Made by a program: the position numbers and the translations under genes. Below the pieces are notes generated by a model, which saw only the letters and a list, made by a program, of their open reading frames with translations, made no database searches and was not told where the DNA came from. A stretch of 64,000 nucleotides of DNA. It comes from Zunongwangia atlantica 22II14-10F7. Its GTDB lineage: Bacteria; Bacteroidota; Bacteroidia; Flavobacteriales; Flavobacteriaceae. Position 1 is the stretch's first letter, and every line of letters begins with the position of its first letter. Shown piece by piece: positions 7,533 to 16,909 of this stretch. The DNA is taken from NCBI RefSeq assembly GCF_002094855.1, contig NZ_ARYN01000008.1, forward strand, positions 62,001 through 126,000, in the 5' to 3' direction.

Positions 7533-8834
7533 ATGGAAAATTTAGATTACGCCCGCCTTCAAATGGCCTTTACACTAGGCTTTCATATTATTTTTGCATG
7601 TATTGGTATGGTAATGCCATTTTTTATGGTCGTTTCCCATCACAAATGGTTAAAAACCAGAAATCCTGTTTATTTAAAACTTACAAAAGCCTGGCTTAAA
7701 GGAGTTGCAATTTTCTTTGTTACAGGAGCAGTTTCAGGAACTGCACTTTCGTTTGAATTAGGTATGCTATGGCCAGAGTTTATGAAACATGCCGGCCCAA
7801 TTATAGGTATGCCATTTTCGTTAGAAGGAGCAGCCTTTTTTGTAGAGGCAATTGCCTTAGGATTTTATCTTTATGGTTGGAATAAACTTCCAGAGAAATT
7901 TCACTGGTTTACCGGGGTGATTATTGGTATTTCCGGAGTGCTTTCTGGGATTTTAGTGGTCGCAGCTAATGGTTGGATGAACGCTCCAAGCGGTTTCGAA
8001 TATATAAATGGAGAATTTACCAATGTAGATCCTGTACAGGCATTTTTAAATCCCGCCTGGTTTTCACAAGCATTACACATGACGCTCGCTGCCTTTGTGG
8101 CTACAAGTTTTGGAGTAGCCGGGATTCATGCTTTTCAGATCTTAAGAGGAAAATCTGTAGAAGTGCATAAAAGTGCTTTTAAGATTGCAATTTCTTTTGG
8201 TGCTATTGCCGCACTTTTACAACCCATAAGTGGAGATATATCGGCTAAGGATGTTGCTGAACGTCAACCGGCTAAATTAGCTGCCATGGAAGCGCATTTT
8301 GAAACCGAAGAAGGTGCGCCGCTATTTCTAGGCGGAATAGTAGATGAAGAAAATAAAGAAGTTAATTATAAAATAGAAATTCCAAATGCACTTTCTTTTC
8401 TTGCTTTTGGCGATTTTGATGCTGAAGTAAAAGGCTTAAATGAATTCCCAGATGATGAAATTCCTCCCGTAGCCATCGTTCATTATGCCTTTCAGGTAAT
8501 GGTGGGAATAGGAACTTTACTTGCTTTGGCCGGATTACTGTTTTTCATAAGCCTTAAAAAGAAATCCTGGATGGATAATAAAAAATACTGGTGGTTTTTT
8601 ATGCTTTTAGCGCCACTCGGATTTTTAGCGCTGGAAGCAGGCTGGGTGGTTACCGAAGTTGGTCGACAGCCCTGGATCATTTATCAGATTATGCGTACCA
8701 GTGATGCCGTAACGCCAATGCCGGGAATGAAGTTTAGTTTCTTTATGTATGTTGCGGTTTATATTTTATTGGCGATTACTGTTACCTGGCTAATGCAACG
8801 ACAAATAAAAGCCCTAAATACCCAAAAAGATTAA
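7533..8834 (+). CDS. cydA: Cytochrome bd-type quinol oxidase subunit I
   Basis: This 433-residue membrane subunit carries the haems and quinol site. Conserved haem-ligand and channel regions are visible: GFHIIFA near His18, SFELGMLWPEF, FSLEGAAFFVEAIALG with the conserved Glu, ALHMTLAAFVATSF, and the late GRQPWIIYQIMRT motif. The loop between the central helices is short, as in the truncated-Q-loop class. CydB follows 2 bp later, so the two are translated together. The enzyme reduces oxygen to water without pumping protons and tolerates sulfide, which may matter next to sulfur-detoxification genes. I see no full GTAAC-N4-GTTAC operator upstream. Confidence 0.95.
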   Translation: MENLDYARLQMAFTLGFHIIFACIGMVMPFFMVVSHHKWLKTRNPVYLKLTKAWLKGVAIFFVTGAVSGTALSFELGMLWPEFMKHAGPIIGMPFSLEGAAFFVEAIALGFYLYGWNKLPEKFHWFTGVIIGISGVLSGILVVAANGWMNAPSGFEYINGEFTNVDPVQAFLNPAWFSQALHMTLAAFVATSFGVAGIHAFQILRGKSVEVHKSAFKIAISFGAIAALLQPISGDISAKDVAERQPAKLAAMEAHFETEEGAPLFLGGIVDEENKEVNYKIEIPNALSFLAFGDFDAEVKGLNEFPDDEIPPVAIVHYAFQVMVGIGTLLALAGLLFFISLKKKSWMDNKKYWWFFMLLAPLGFLALEAGWVVTEVGRQPWIIYQIMRTSDAVTPMPGMKFSFFMYVAVYILLAITVTWLMQRQIKALNTQKD

Positions 8835-8836
8835 GT

Positions 8837-9877
8837 ATGTTATACGTAGTTTTATTTTTCTTACTGTTTTCGCTATTACTGTATGTTCTGTTGGGTGGAG
8901 CCGATTTTGGTGCCGGGATCGTTGAATTGTTTTCTTCCAGAGAAAATAAAAAAGTCAATAGAGATACTATTTATAGGGTAATGGGACCAATTTGGGAAGC
9001 CAATCATATTTGGTTAATTATCCTTATCGTTATTTTATGGATCGCATTTCCAGTCTATTTCAATATCATAATTATTTATTTACACGTGCCGCTCACTTTG
9101 GTGCTGTTGGGAATTACCATGCGTGGCGTCTCTTTTGTGTTTAGACATTATGATGCTTTTCAGGATAAATCGCAATTAATTTATAATGGTTTATTTCGAT
9201 TTTCCAGTTTTGTAACGCCAATTTTTCTGGGAATGTGTTTTGCTGCACTTGTTGGTGGAGAATTAATAGTTACTGAAGATTATACTAATTACGGCTTTTA
9301 CGATCTTTTTATGCAGCCATGGTTTAATGGTTTCAGTATTTTGATGGGATTATTCTATGCTTCACTTTGTGCATTTTTAGCCTCAACTTTATTGATAGGG
9401 GAAAGTGAAGGCGATATTAGAAATATGTATATCAGAAAATCGAAGATTTCAACAGGAATTTTAGTGCTTCTTGGATTTGTATTAATTGCTTACGGATTTT
9501 TTAATGAGATCGCTTTTATCAGAGATTTTGTAACCAATCCAATTTCAATTGTATGTATCATTCTTTCAGGAATTCTACTATTCCCACTATGGAAGTTTAT
9601 ACGCGCAGGCCGCCGAATATTAAGCAGATATTTTGCTGGTCTCCAAGTGGTTTTAGTGCTTTTTGCAGCGCTGGTAGCGCATTTTCCGTATGTTATTATT
9701 ACTTCAGAAGAAGAAATTAGCCTTTTAGAAAATATATCTCCAGATAGCGTGATTATGGTTTTAGGAATATCTTTATTGATTGGAGGCGGAGTAATATTAC
9801 CGGGATTATTCCATTTAATGAAGTCTTTTAAAATGATAAAAATCTTCGACAGGGACGAACAGCAATTTCAGAAATAA
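8837..9877 (+). CDS. cydB: Cytochrome bd-type quinol oxidase subunit II
   Basis: This 346-residue multi-helix partner of CydA has the family start LYVLLGGADFGAGIVELF and the VMGPIWEANHIWLI block, both diagnostic of CydB. The subunit stabilises the haem-bearing CydA in the inner membrane. The ATG lies 2 bp after the cydA stop, so this is a two-gene operon. No CydX-like small ORF or CydDC transporter is present after it. Confidence 0.95.
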   Translation: MLYVVLFFLLFSLLLYVLLGGADFGAGIVELFSSRENKKVNRDTIYRVMGPIWEANHIWLIILIVILWIAFPVYFNIIIIYLHVPLTLVLLGITMRGVSFVFRHYDAFQDKSQLIYNGLFRFSSFVTPIFLGMCFAALVGGELIVTEDYTNYGFYDLFMQPWFNGFSILMGLFYASLCAFLASTLLIGESEGDIRNMYIRKSKISTGILVLLGFVLIAYGFFNEIAFIRDFVTNPISIVCIILSGILLFPLWKFIRAGRRILSRYFAGLQVVLVLFAALVAHFPYVIITSEEEISLLENISPDSVIMVLGISLLIGGGVILPGLFHLMKSFKMIKIFDRDEQQFQK

Positions 9878-9958
9878 TTTTTAAGTGTAAATTTCGCACT
9901 TATCTTTTATTTTTTGTCAAAATGTTAGATATTAGACAATAAATTTATAATCTCTCAA

Positions 9959-11014
9959 ATGACGACAAAATTGCACCGCTTAAATCATCTTTTCCTTCTA
10001 GCTTTATCGATTTCTATTTTTAGCTGTAATACTGCTGAAAAAAAAGATCAGGAAACCGCTAATTCTGAAGGGACTTCTAAAGAAATCACTTACCACAATC
10101 CAATCGTAGCGCAGCGAGCAGATCCTTGGGTTCATAAAGCTGAAGATGGCACATATTATTTTATTGCGACAGCTCCAGAATATGATCGTATAGAAATGCG
10201 CCAGGCAAAAACTATTAATGGTCTTGGTACGGCCGAGCCAAAAGTGATTTGGAACAAGCACGAAAACGGAGTGATGAGTCACCATATCTGGGCGCCAGAA
10301 TTACATAAGATCGACGGAAAATGGTATGTTTATTTTGCAGCAGGACAAGCTGAAGATGTTTGGAAAATAAGAATGTTCGTGCTTTCTAACGATTCTGAAG
10401 ATCCAATGACGGGTGAATGGAAAGAGGAAGGACAAATGGAAACCAGTAGAGATTCTTTTTCTTTAGATGCTACAACTTTTGAGCATAATGGAGAACTTTA
10501 TTATGCATGGGCACAATCGGTTAGAGAAGAGGGCGGAACTTCGATTTTGCTTTCTCAAATGGAATCTCCCACAAAACTTAAAGGAGAAGAAATTGAAATT
10601 ACCAATCCAGAATATGATTGGGAGCGCATTGGTTATTTTGTAAATGAAGGCCCGGCGGTGATTAAAAGAAATGGTAAGATATTTATGACTTATTCAGCTA
10701 GTGCAACAGATGCTAATTATGCAATCGGGTTATTATGGGCAGAAGAAGATGCCGATCTTATGAATCCGGAATCCTGGCATAAATCTGAAAAGCCAGTATT
10801 TTCTACAAATGCCGAGCTTAGAAGATTTGGACCGGGGCATAGTTCCTTTACGGTAGCAGAGGATGGAGAAACCGATGTTTTAATTTATCACGCTCGAGTT
10901 TACGAAAAGATAAGAGGAAATTCTCTTTACGATTTTAACCGTCATACCAGAGCGAAAACCTTTAGCTGGGATGATAAAGGTTTCCCAGATTTTGGACAGG
11001 ATGTTGAAGATTAG
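9959..11014 (+). CDS. GH43-family glycoside hydrolase, lipoprotein
   Basis: This 351-residue exported protein has a lipobox SIFSC near residue 23. The five-bladed propeller begins with YHNPIVAQRADPWV, which holds the catalytic-base Asp of GH43. Further GH43 signatures are HHIWAPELHKIDGKWYVYFAA, LDATTFEHNGELYYAWAQ and the YFVNEGPAV segment with the likely acid Glu. Family members usually release arabinose or xylose from plant or algal polysaccharides. No SusC/SusD genes are adjacent. It ends at a bidirectional terminator shared with the convergent XRE gene. Confidence 0.9.
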   Translation: MTTKLHRLNHLFLLALSISIFSCNTAEKKDQETANSEGTSKEITYHNPIVAQRADPWVHKAEDGTYYFIATAPEYDRIEMRQAKTINGLGTAEPKVIWNKHENGVMSHHIWAPELHKIDGKWYVYFAAGQAEDVWKIRMFVLSNDSEDPMTGEWKEEGQMETSRDSFSLDATTFEHNGELYYAWAQSVREEGGTSILLSQMESPTKLKGEEIEITNPEYDWERIGYFVNEGPAVIKRNGKIFMTYSASATDANYAIGLLWAEEDADLMNPESWHKSEKPVFSTNAELRRFGPGHSSFTVAEDGETDVLIYHARVYEKIRGNSLYDFNRHTRAKTFSWDDKGFPDFGQDVED

Positions 11015-11040
11015 ATTTTATCTAAGTTTATATAAATTGA

Positions 11041-11064
11041 AAAGCGCCGATTGGCGCTTTTTTT
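11041..11064. terminator. Bidirectional terminator
   Basis: AAAGCGCC-GATT-GGCGCTTT is a perfect hairpin with a T run on the right. It lies between the convergent GH43 and XRE genes. Confidence 0.85.
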
Positions 11065-11257
11065 ATTCTTCATCCTGAAAAATATCTTCAATTTTTAGAT
11101 TAAATAATCGGGCGATTTTAAATGCCAGCGGTAAACTGGGATCAAATTTGCCTTTTTCAATGGCATTTATGGTTTGCCTGGAAACTTCAACGCGATTGGC
11201 TAATTCTGCCTGTGTGATGTTTTGCTCGGCTCGTAATACTTTTATCCTATTTTTCAT
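11063..11257 (-). CDS. Small XRE-family helix-turn-helix regulator
   Basis: This 64-residue protein is almost entirely one HTH_3 domain (LRAEQNITQAELANRVEVSRQTINAIEKGKF), like the YozG/Cro-type mini-regulators. Its ATG overlaps the end of the upstream membrane-protein gene by 4 bp, so the two form one operon. Such pairs of a small XRE protein and a four-helix membrane protein are common in Firmicutes and Bacteroidota and are usually autoregulated. The target is unknown. Confidence 0.88.
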   Translation of the reverse strand: MKNRIKVLRAEQNITQAELANRVEVSRQTINAIEKGKFDPSLPLAFKIARLFNLKIEDIFQDEE

Positions 11258-11667
11258 TTGTAACGAGCATTTCCAATTAGCATAGCGATTAGATACGTGA
11301 TTCCCATTACGAAAACCAAATGCGAGATTTCAGCATTAAAAGAGATCAGGTTAGTGATATCCAGCATCGAGTAACTAATCCCAACGATCAATGTAATTCC
11401 TAAAGTTATAGCCATAGCATCCATACTTATTTTACGTTGTAGGGGATCCTGGCTGTTCAAATGTTTTCGATTAATCCATATCATGCCAACCCCTACAAGA
11501 GTGTTTATAATGATCATCACAATGGTGATGATTTTGTTTTCGTTCCAGATAAATTTTGGGCCAAAAGCAACAAATGCTAAGGTGAAAACCCATAAAAATG
11601 TCCATACGGCCAATGCTTTCGTGTTCTTCTTTAATTCACTGTGCCAGTTATTTTGTTTTGCTTCCAT
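11254..11667 (-). CDS. Four-helix membrane protein paired with an XRE regulator
   Basis: This 137-residue protein has four predicted transmembrane helices (about 20-40, 48-68, 85-105 and 115-135) and an N-terminal cytoplasmic tail. I recognise no enzymatic motif. It leads an operon with the overlapping small XRE regulator. A near-perfect promoter (TTG-N19-TATATTTG, 11706-11735 on this strand) lies about 40 nt upstream. The function is unknown. It may signal to or sequester the regulator, which is inference. Confidence 0.7.
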   Translation of the reverse strand: MEAKQNNWHSELKKNTKALAVWTFLWVFTLAFVAFGPKFIWNENKIITIVMIIINTLVGVGMIWINRKHLNSQDPLQRKISMDAMAITLGITLIVGISYSMLDITNLISFNAEISHLVFVMGITYLIAMLIGNARYK

Positions 11668-11705
11668 AAGTAAAATGTATTTAACTAAAAGTAAAGTTTG
11701 TTTTA

Positions 11706-11735
11706 CAAATATAGATTAGTTTTTTAAAATGTCAA
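11706..11735 (-). promoter_or_regulatory. Consensus Bacteroidota promoter of the membrane protein/XRE operon
   Basis: On the minus strand TTG is followed after exactly 19 nt by TATATTTG, matching the -33/-7 consensus. It is the clearest constitutive-type promoter in the window and a useful contrast to the three activator-type promoters that lack a -33 element. Confidence 0.75.
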
Positions 11736-11841
11736 GTTTTATTTACATTTTTATTTTTTCTGAAATAATTAATAAGTCAATTCAGCGTTAATAAATACCT
11801 TTACACAACAACTTCAGATTCATTATTATACCCCATAAATT

Positions 11842-12873
11842 ATGATCAAACAATTTGGAAAAGCCCCATCTGGTAAACGATTAGAAAGAATACAGGAATG
11901 TGAAAATTTTAAAGATGGAAGCTTTCAGAATATAGAAGAAACCTCGGTAAACCCCAATAATGTATCGATGTTTAAAATGATGAAGGATATGCGAAATCGT
12001 CCAAAATCTGTAAATCCATCAAAAAAAATACCTTCTGTAAAGACCAATCTTAATGCAATAAATGTAGAAGAACCTGCTTTTGTATGGTTTGGGCATTCTT
12101 CTTATTTGCTGAAAATAAAGAGCTATACCATCTTGGTAGATCCTGTGTTTAGCGGAAATGCTTCGCCGGTTTCTTTCTTCGGAAAAGCTTACGATGGCGC
12201 CAATGAATATGGAGTAGAGGATATGCCTGAAATAGATATTTTACTGCTTACGCACGATCATTACGATCATTTGGATTATCCAACGATAGAAAAATTAAAA
12301 CCGAAAGTAAAACGAGTAGTTTGTTCATTAGGTGTTGGCGCCCATTTAGAATATTGGGGCTACCAAAGTATGATCATATCTGAATTGAATTGGTGGGAAT
12401 CTGTTAAGATTATCGATAATTTAAAAATTACTGCAACACCTTCAAGACATTTTTCCGGACGCTTGTTTAAGCGTGGTAATACGCTGTGGTCGTCTTTTGT
12501 TTTTGAAGCTTTTGGCTACAAATTATATTTAGGTGGCGATTCGGGTTATAGTCCGCAGTTTAAAGAAATAGGAGATAAATTTGGCCAATTTGACCTTGCA
12601 ATTTTAGAATGCGGTCAATATGGCGAAAACTGGCCGCAAATTCATAATTTCCCAGAAGAGATTGTGAAGGCTGCAAACGATCTACAAGCCAAAAAAGTGA
12701 TTCCTGTTCACTGGGCAAAATTTACGCTTGCCATGCATCCTTGGAATGAACCTATAAAACGTTTTACAAAGGCCGCTGATGCAACTAAATTAAGCTATGT
12801 GAGCCCTAAAATTGGAGAGCTATATCAACTAAATCAGGAATTTAAGCAGGAAGTTTGGTGGGATTTTGAATAA
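11842..12873 (+). CDS. Metallo-beta-lactamase-fold hydrolase (UlaG / NAPE-PLD-like)
   Basis: This 343-residue cytoplasmic protein begins with a variable region of about 70 residues, followed by an MBL core. FGHSSYLLKIKSYTILVDPVF is the first strand set, and LLLTHDHYDHLDYPT carries the HxHxDH metal ligands. A GGDSGY Asp ligand and a PVHWAKF His follow. The layout matches NAPE-phospholipase-D-like/UlaG-like hydrolases. The substrate is not predictable from sequence. It is monocistronic, and a second, unrelated MBL protein lies at 20841. Confidence 0.85.
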   Translation: MIKQFGKAPSGKRLERIQECENFKDGSFQNIEETSVNPNNVSMFKMMKDMRNRPKSVNPSKKIPSVKTNLNAINVEEPAFVWFGHSSYLLKIKSYTILVDPVFSGNASPVSFFGKAYDGANEYGVEDMPEIDILLLTHDHYDHLDYPTIEKLKPKVKRVVCSLGVGAHLEYWGYQSMIISELNWWESVKIIDNLKITATPSRHFSGRLFKRGNTLWSSFVFEAFGYKLYLGGDSGYSPQFKEIGDKFGQFDLAILECGQYGENWPQIHNFPEEIVKAANDLQAKKVIPVHWAKFTLAMHPWNEPIKRFTKAADATKLSYVSPKIGELYQLNQEFKQEVWWDFE

Positions 12874-12912
12874 TTTCGATTAAATTCATAGGGTAGTTCA
12901 TACTTCTTACCT

Positions 12913-15900
12913 ATGAAAAAATTGATATTATTTTGTTTCCTGATGTTTCAGGCAAGCCTGGCATTGTTTTCTCAGAACTCACCAGAAATTAAGGTGGGCA
13001 ATAAAAAACTGGATCTTGCCAAGTTAAATGTAGACGTGAAAATTGCCGGAAATCTGGCCACCACAACATTCGAATTATTTTTTTACAATTCAAATGATGA
13101 AAGGCTGGAAGGCGAATTAAGTTTTCCGTTGGGCGAAGGCCGGGAAGTAAGCCGATTTGCTTTAGATATCAATGGAAAGCTAAGAGAAGCGGTAATTGTT
13201 GAAAAAGAGAAAGCTCGCGTTGCTTTTGAAAGTACGGTGAGACGACGTATAGATCCTGCGTTGCTCGAGAAAACGCAGGGAAATAATTACAAAGCACGAA
13301 TTTTTCCTATTGAAGCAAAATCTTATAAACGTGTAGTTTTGGCTTATGACGAAGAATTGATTCTGAATAAAGGTGAGTTATTTTATCAATTACCGTTAGA
13401 ATATGATGTAAAACTCGAGAATTTCAACTTGAAAATTAGTGTGGCCGGAATCGATGACGCTTCAGCTTTAAAATCAAACTTGAAATTCGAGAATTCCGAT
13501 GGAAATTTAATTTCAGAAATTAAGAAAGAGAACTTTAAGTTAGATCAGGATTTTATTTTCAGAATTGATAAAAATGATGCAAAACCAACATTTGTAGCTC
13601 AGGACGACTTTTTTTACTGGTATAATTCGGTTGAAGCCAAAGAGCGCATTAGGCCAAAACCTTCAAAAATTAGCATCTTTTGGGATGTTTCGTATTCAGA
13701 AAAAGACAGGCAAATTCAAAAGGAAATCGATCTTCTAGAGTGCTATTTTGAGGATTTAAAAAATGTTGAAGTCGAATTGATCACCTTCGACTATAAAGAG
13801 CGAAAAAGATCATCTTTTAAAGTCGAAAATGGAGATTCTAAGGCACTTTTTGAATTTCTAAAATCGCAGGTTTATGATGGTGGTACGGCTTACAATCAAT
13901 TAGATTTTAATTCTGAAGATAGTGAGGTAATTTTATTATTTAGCGATGGCTTAGACAATTTTGGAGGTTTTAAGGAGGAATTTAATAGTCCTATTTTCGC
14001 TATAAACAGCAGAACTTCAGCAGATCACAAAGAGCTTCAACAGGTTTCTTTGAAATCTGGCGGAAATTATATCAATCTTAAAAACTTAGGCTTAGAAGAT
14101 GCAATTTCAAAATTAAAAAATCAGCCATTGTTATTTTTAGGAGCAACTTCAGAAGATAATTCCCTTGAAATTTATCCAAAAGAGAAAAAGATACTCAATA
14201 AGGATTTTACACTTACCGGTAAAGGTTTTGAAAATACAACAATCACTTTAAAATTTGGATTTGGGAATGAAGTTGTGAATACTATCGAGATTAATCCTGT
14301 AGATGCGATCGATGTTAAAGATTGGGGAATCGATAAGAAATGGGCGAATCAAAAAATTGACTTCCTAAATGCCCAAAGTGGGGATGTAGAAGCCAAAATT
14401 ATTGAAGTAAGCGAAGATTATCAGGTACTTTCAGACTACACGTCCTTATTGGTTTTAGACCGACTTTCAGATTATATCGAGTACGAGATCACCCCACCAG
14501 ACGAGATGTTAGAGGAATATCAGGATGCCATGCGACGTAAAAAATCCAGTCTGGCAAATCGCCAAAATAACCTCGAAGCAAAACGCTTATTGATTATCGA
14601 TGGATATAATGATATTGAAAAATGGTACGGAAAAACGCCCAAAATTGATATTTCAAAAGATACTATTTCTCAAAGAACCAACAATCCTGTGACCAGTGTG
14701 GTAGATTCTGGTGAGGAAACTTCAGAGGGTGAACCGACTTCAAATACAAATTCAGGAGAAGATATTCCCGGCAATGAAAATTCAAATCATTTGGTAAAAG
14801 GAAATGTGAAGGCGGCAGGAGACTATCTTGCTTTGCCTGGCGTAGCTATTATTATCAAAGGAAGTTCAAACGGAGCTCAAACCGATTTTGATGGGAATTA
14901 TCAGATTTACGTAAACGAAGGTGAAAAATTGATCTTCAGCTATATTGGCTTTAAAACCAAGGAAATTTTGGTTACTGGTGATAAAATTGATGTAGCATTA
15001 GAAGAAGATACTGCAGCTCTAGACGAAGTCGTGGTTACGGGTTATGAAAGCGAATCTTCTAATGCGAGGACGAGTGCAGTAACTGCTTTACAAGGTAGTG
15101 TAGCCGGAATTCAGGTAGTAAACGATGAAGAAGAAATTGTAAGAATAAGAGGTGCAGCCAGTTTATCTAATAAAAACCCAATTTATATTGTAAATGGAAA
15201 TTTAGTTAGTGAAATGCCCAATTTGGATGCTGATGATATAGCTGAACTTTACAATATAAATTCAGAAAATGCCACTAAACTTTATGGTGCTCAAGCAGCT
15301 GGCGGTGTAGTTGTTATTAAAACTAGAGAGCTTTCAGAAAATGAAAAAGATAAAATTGCCGAATTAGAATTACAAATTGAAGACGAACTGGAATTAAAAG
15401 GATGGAATCCAAATTCAGCATATATCAGGCAACTTAAAAGAACAAACTCTGCCGAAGAAGCCTATCAATTATATCTCGAATTGAGAGAAGAATATAATAA
15501 TATGCCTTCTTTCTATATGGATGTGGCCGATTATTTTCTGAAACAGAATGAAGCTGATAAAGCCTTCCGAATTATTTCTAATATTGCTGAAATTGAGCTT
15601 GATAATTATGAGCTGAGTCGGGCGTTGGCTTACAAATTAGAAGCCGAAGGAAAGTCTGAAATGGCCGAGTATATTTACGCGAAAGTTTTAGAATTACGTC
15701 CTGAAGATATCCAATCTTATCGTGATCTGGCTTTAATTAAGATCGAAAATGGGCATTTTCAGGAAGCTTTAGAATTGCTTTACAAAATTGTAAATGGAGA
15801 TTTAGTCGAAAAAGATGAATCACGCAGATTTTCTGGAATCGAGGATATTTCTTTTGTAGAAATGAATAACCTAATTACGCTCAATAAAAATGAGCTGGAT

Positions 15901-16302
15901 TTATCGAATATTGATAAAAGATTCATCAGCCCAATGAATATGGATCTCCGTGTGGTGGTCGACTGGAATCACAACGACACCGATATCGATCTTTGGGTGA
16001 TTGATCCTAAAGGCGAAAAATGCTGGTATCAAAATAAAAGAACCAAAATAGGCGGAATACTGTCTGATGATATGACTGAAGGTTTTGGGCCTGAATCTTT
16101 TAAATTAAAAGAAACAATAAGCGGTAATTACGAGATGTTTATTGATTATTATAGCGATAATGTTCAGAAAATATCAGGACCAACATTTTTAAAGGTCACA
16201 GTTTTCAAAAATTACGGAACTAAAGATCAGCAAAAAACATTAAAAGTTTATAGATTAGAAAATAATGACGACGAGCTAAAAGTTGCTGAAATTAAATTCT
16301 AA
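12913..16302 (+). CDS. VIT/vWA/DUF2135 protein with embedded carboxypeptidase-D-like and TonB-plug-like segments
   Basis: This 1129-residue exported protein has a signal peptide to about residue 20. A VIT domain (about 22-150) and a degenerate vWA-like region (about 220-375, with IFWDVSYSEKD and LLFSDGLDNFGG) follow. Next come an Asn/Ser/Glu-rich linker (about 590-630), a carboxypeptidase-regulatory-like domain (about 632-700), the LDEVVVTGYE signature and a plug-like stretch up to about 808 (RIRGAASLSNKNPIYIVNG and KLYGAQAAGGVVVIKT). TPR-like helices (about 830-970) and a C-terminal DUF2135 domain (about 1030-1115) complete it. There is no outer-membrane barrel, so the plug segment is not part of a transporter. 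I infer a periplasmic or surface scaffold. Confidence 0.85.
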   Translation: MKKLILFCFLMFQASLALFSQNSPEIKVGNKKLDLAKLNVDVKIAGNLATTTFELFFYNSNDERLEGELSFPLGEGREVSRFALDINGKLREAVIVEKEKARVAFESTVRRRIDPALLEKTQGNNYKARIFPIEAKSYKRVVLAYDEELILNKGELFYQLPLEYDVKLENFNLKISVAGIDDASALKSNLKFENSDGNLISEIKKENFKLDQDFIFRIDKNDAKPTFVAQDDFFYWYNSVEAKERIRPKPSKISIFWDVSYSEKDRQIQKEIDLLECYFEDLKNVEVELITFDYKERKRSSFKVENGDSKALFEFLKSQVYDGGTAYNQLDFNSEDSEVILLFSDGLDNFGGFKEEFNSPIFAINSRTSADHKELQQVSLKSGGNYINLKNLGLEDAISKLKNQPLLFLGATSEDNSLEIYPKEKKILNKDFTLTGKGFENTTITLKFGFGNEVVNTIEINPVDAIDVKDWGIDKKWANQKIDFLNAQSGDVEAKIIEVSEDYQVLSDYTSLLVLDRLSDYIEYEITPPDEMLEEYQDAMRRKKSSLANRQNNLEAKRLLIIDGYNDIEKWYGKTPKIDISKDTISQRTNNPVTSVVDSGEETSEGEPTSNTNSGEDIPGNENSNHLVKGNVKAAGDYLALPGVAIIIKGSSNGAQTDFDGNYQIYVNEGEKLIFSYIGFKTKEILVTGDKIDVALEEDTAALDEVVVTGYESESSNARTSAVTALQGSVAGIQVVNDEEEIVRIRGAASLSNKNPIYIVNGNLVSEMPNLDADDIAELYNINSENATKLYGAQAAGGVVVIKTRELSENEKDKIAELELQIEDELELKGWNPNSAYIRQLKRTNSAEEAYQLYLELREEYNNMPSFYMDVADYFLKQNEADKAFRIISNIAEIELDNYELSRALAYKLEAEGKSEMAEYIYAKVLELRPEDIQSYRDLALIKIENGHFQEALELLYKIVNGDLVEKDESRRFSGIEDISFVEMNNLITLNKNELDLSNIDKRFISPMNMDLRVVVDWNHNDTDIDLWVIDPKGEKCWYQNKRTKIGGILSDDMTEGFGPESFKLKETISGNYEMFIDYYSDNVQKISGPTFLKVTVFKNYGTKDQQKTLKVYRLENNDDELKVAEIKF

Positions 16303-16305
16303 GAT

Positions 16306-16908
16306 TTGCTAAAAACAAGACATTTTATTGGATTATTGGTTTTAGGCATAGGATTTTTGATAAAAATGCTATTCACACACCTGGTAGATTATTATGCGTT
16401 GGTGAAAGGCATTAGCCTCTTCTTTATTTTTGTTGGTCTGGCCATTTTGCTGGTGGGAGTTATAATTAGATCTGAAGAAGTAGATAAAGGTTCCTTTAAA
16501 AAAGATCCCATTACTTATATTTTGGTGAGTTTGATGCAAATAATCCTAGTGATTGGAATTACAGGTTTTGCCATTGTTTTAGAGCATTTTGCTGAAGGAG
16601 CAAATCATCAACTAGCCAAAGTGATTATTCAAAATTCGTATAATGAAACCATTGCCGTAGTTAGTGAAGAACGGCGTGTCACTAAAGTTTTTACCACTAA
16701 TGGCTACGAAGATTTTGCGATCTTTAATTACCAGAATAATTTTGGAACTTTAGAACAACAAGGCAAAAAAGTTGACGGTTTTTCGCGTGAAAAATTACTC
16801 CGAAAATCGATTAATTACGACGGAAAAAGAATGATCCCAAGACTCGACGGGCAGCAATTTAAAATTCGATATTCTACCCGCTTTCCTTCGATGTTTATTA
16901 TAGAATAA
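16306..16908 (+). CDS. Membrane protein of unknown function
   Basis: This 200-residue protein starts at TTG three bases after the VIT-gene stop, and this start gives a basic KTRH end before the first helix. There are three predicted helices (about 7-28, 34-54 and 71-93), then a soluble domain of about 105 residues. The short gap indicates co-transcription with the VIT/DUF2135 gene, so it may anchor or assist that protein. No family is recognised. Confidence 0.65.
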   Translation: MLKTRHFIGLLVLGIGFLIKMLFTHLVDYYALVKGISLFFIFVGLAILLVGVIIRSEEVDKGSFKKDPITYILVSLMQIILVIGITGFAIVLEHFAEGANHQLAKVIIQNSYNETIAVVSEERRVTKVFTTNGYEDFAIFNYQNNFGTLEQQGKKVDGFSREKLLRKSINYDGKRMIPRLDGQQFKIRYSTRFPSMFIIE

Positions 16909-16909
16909 T

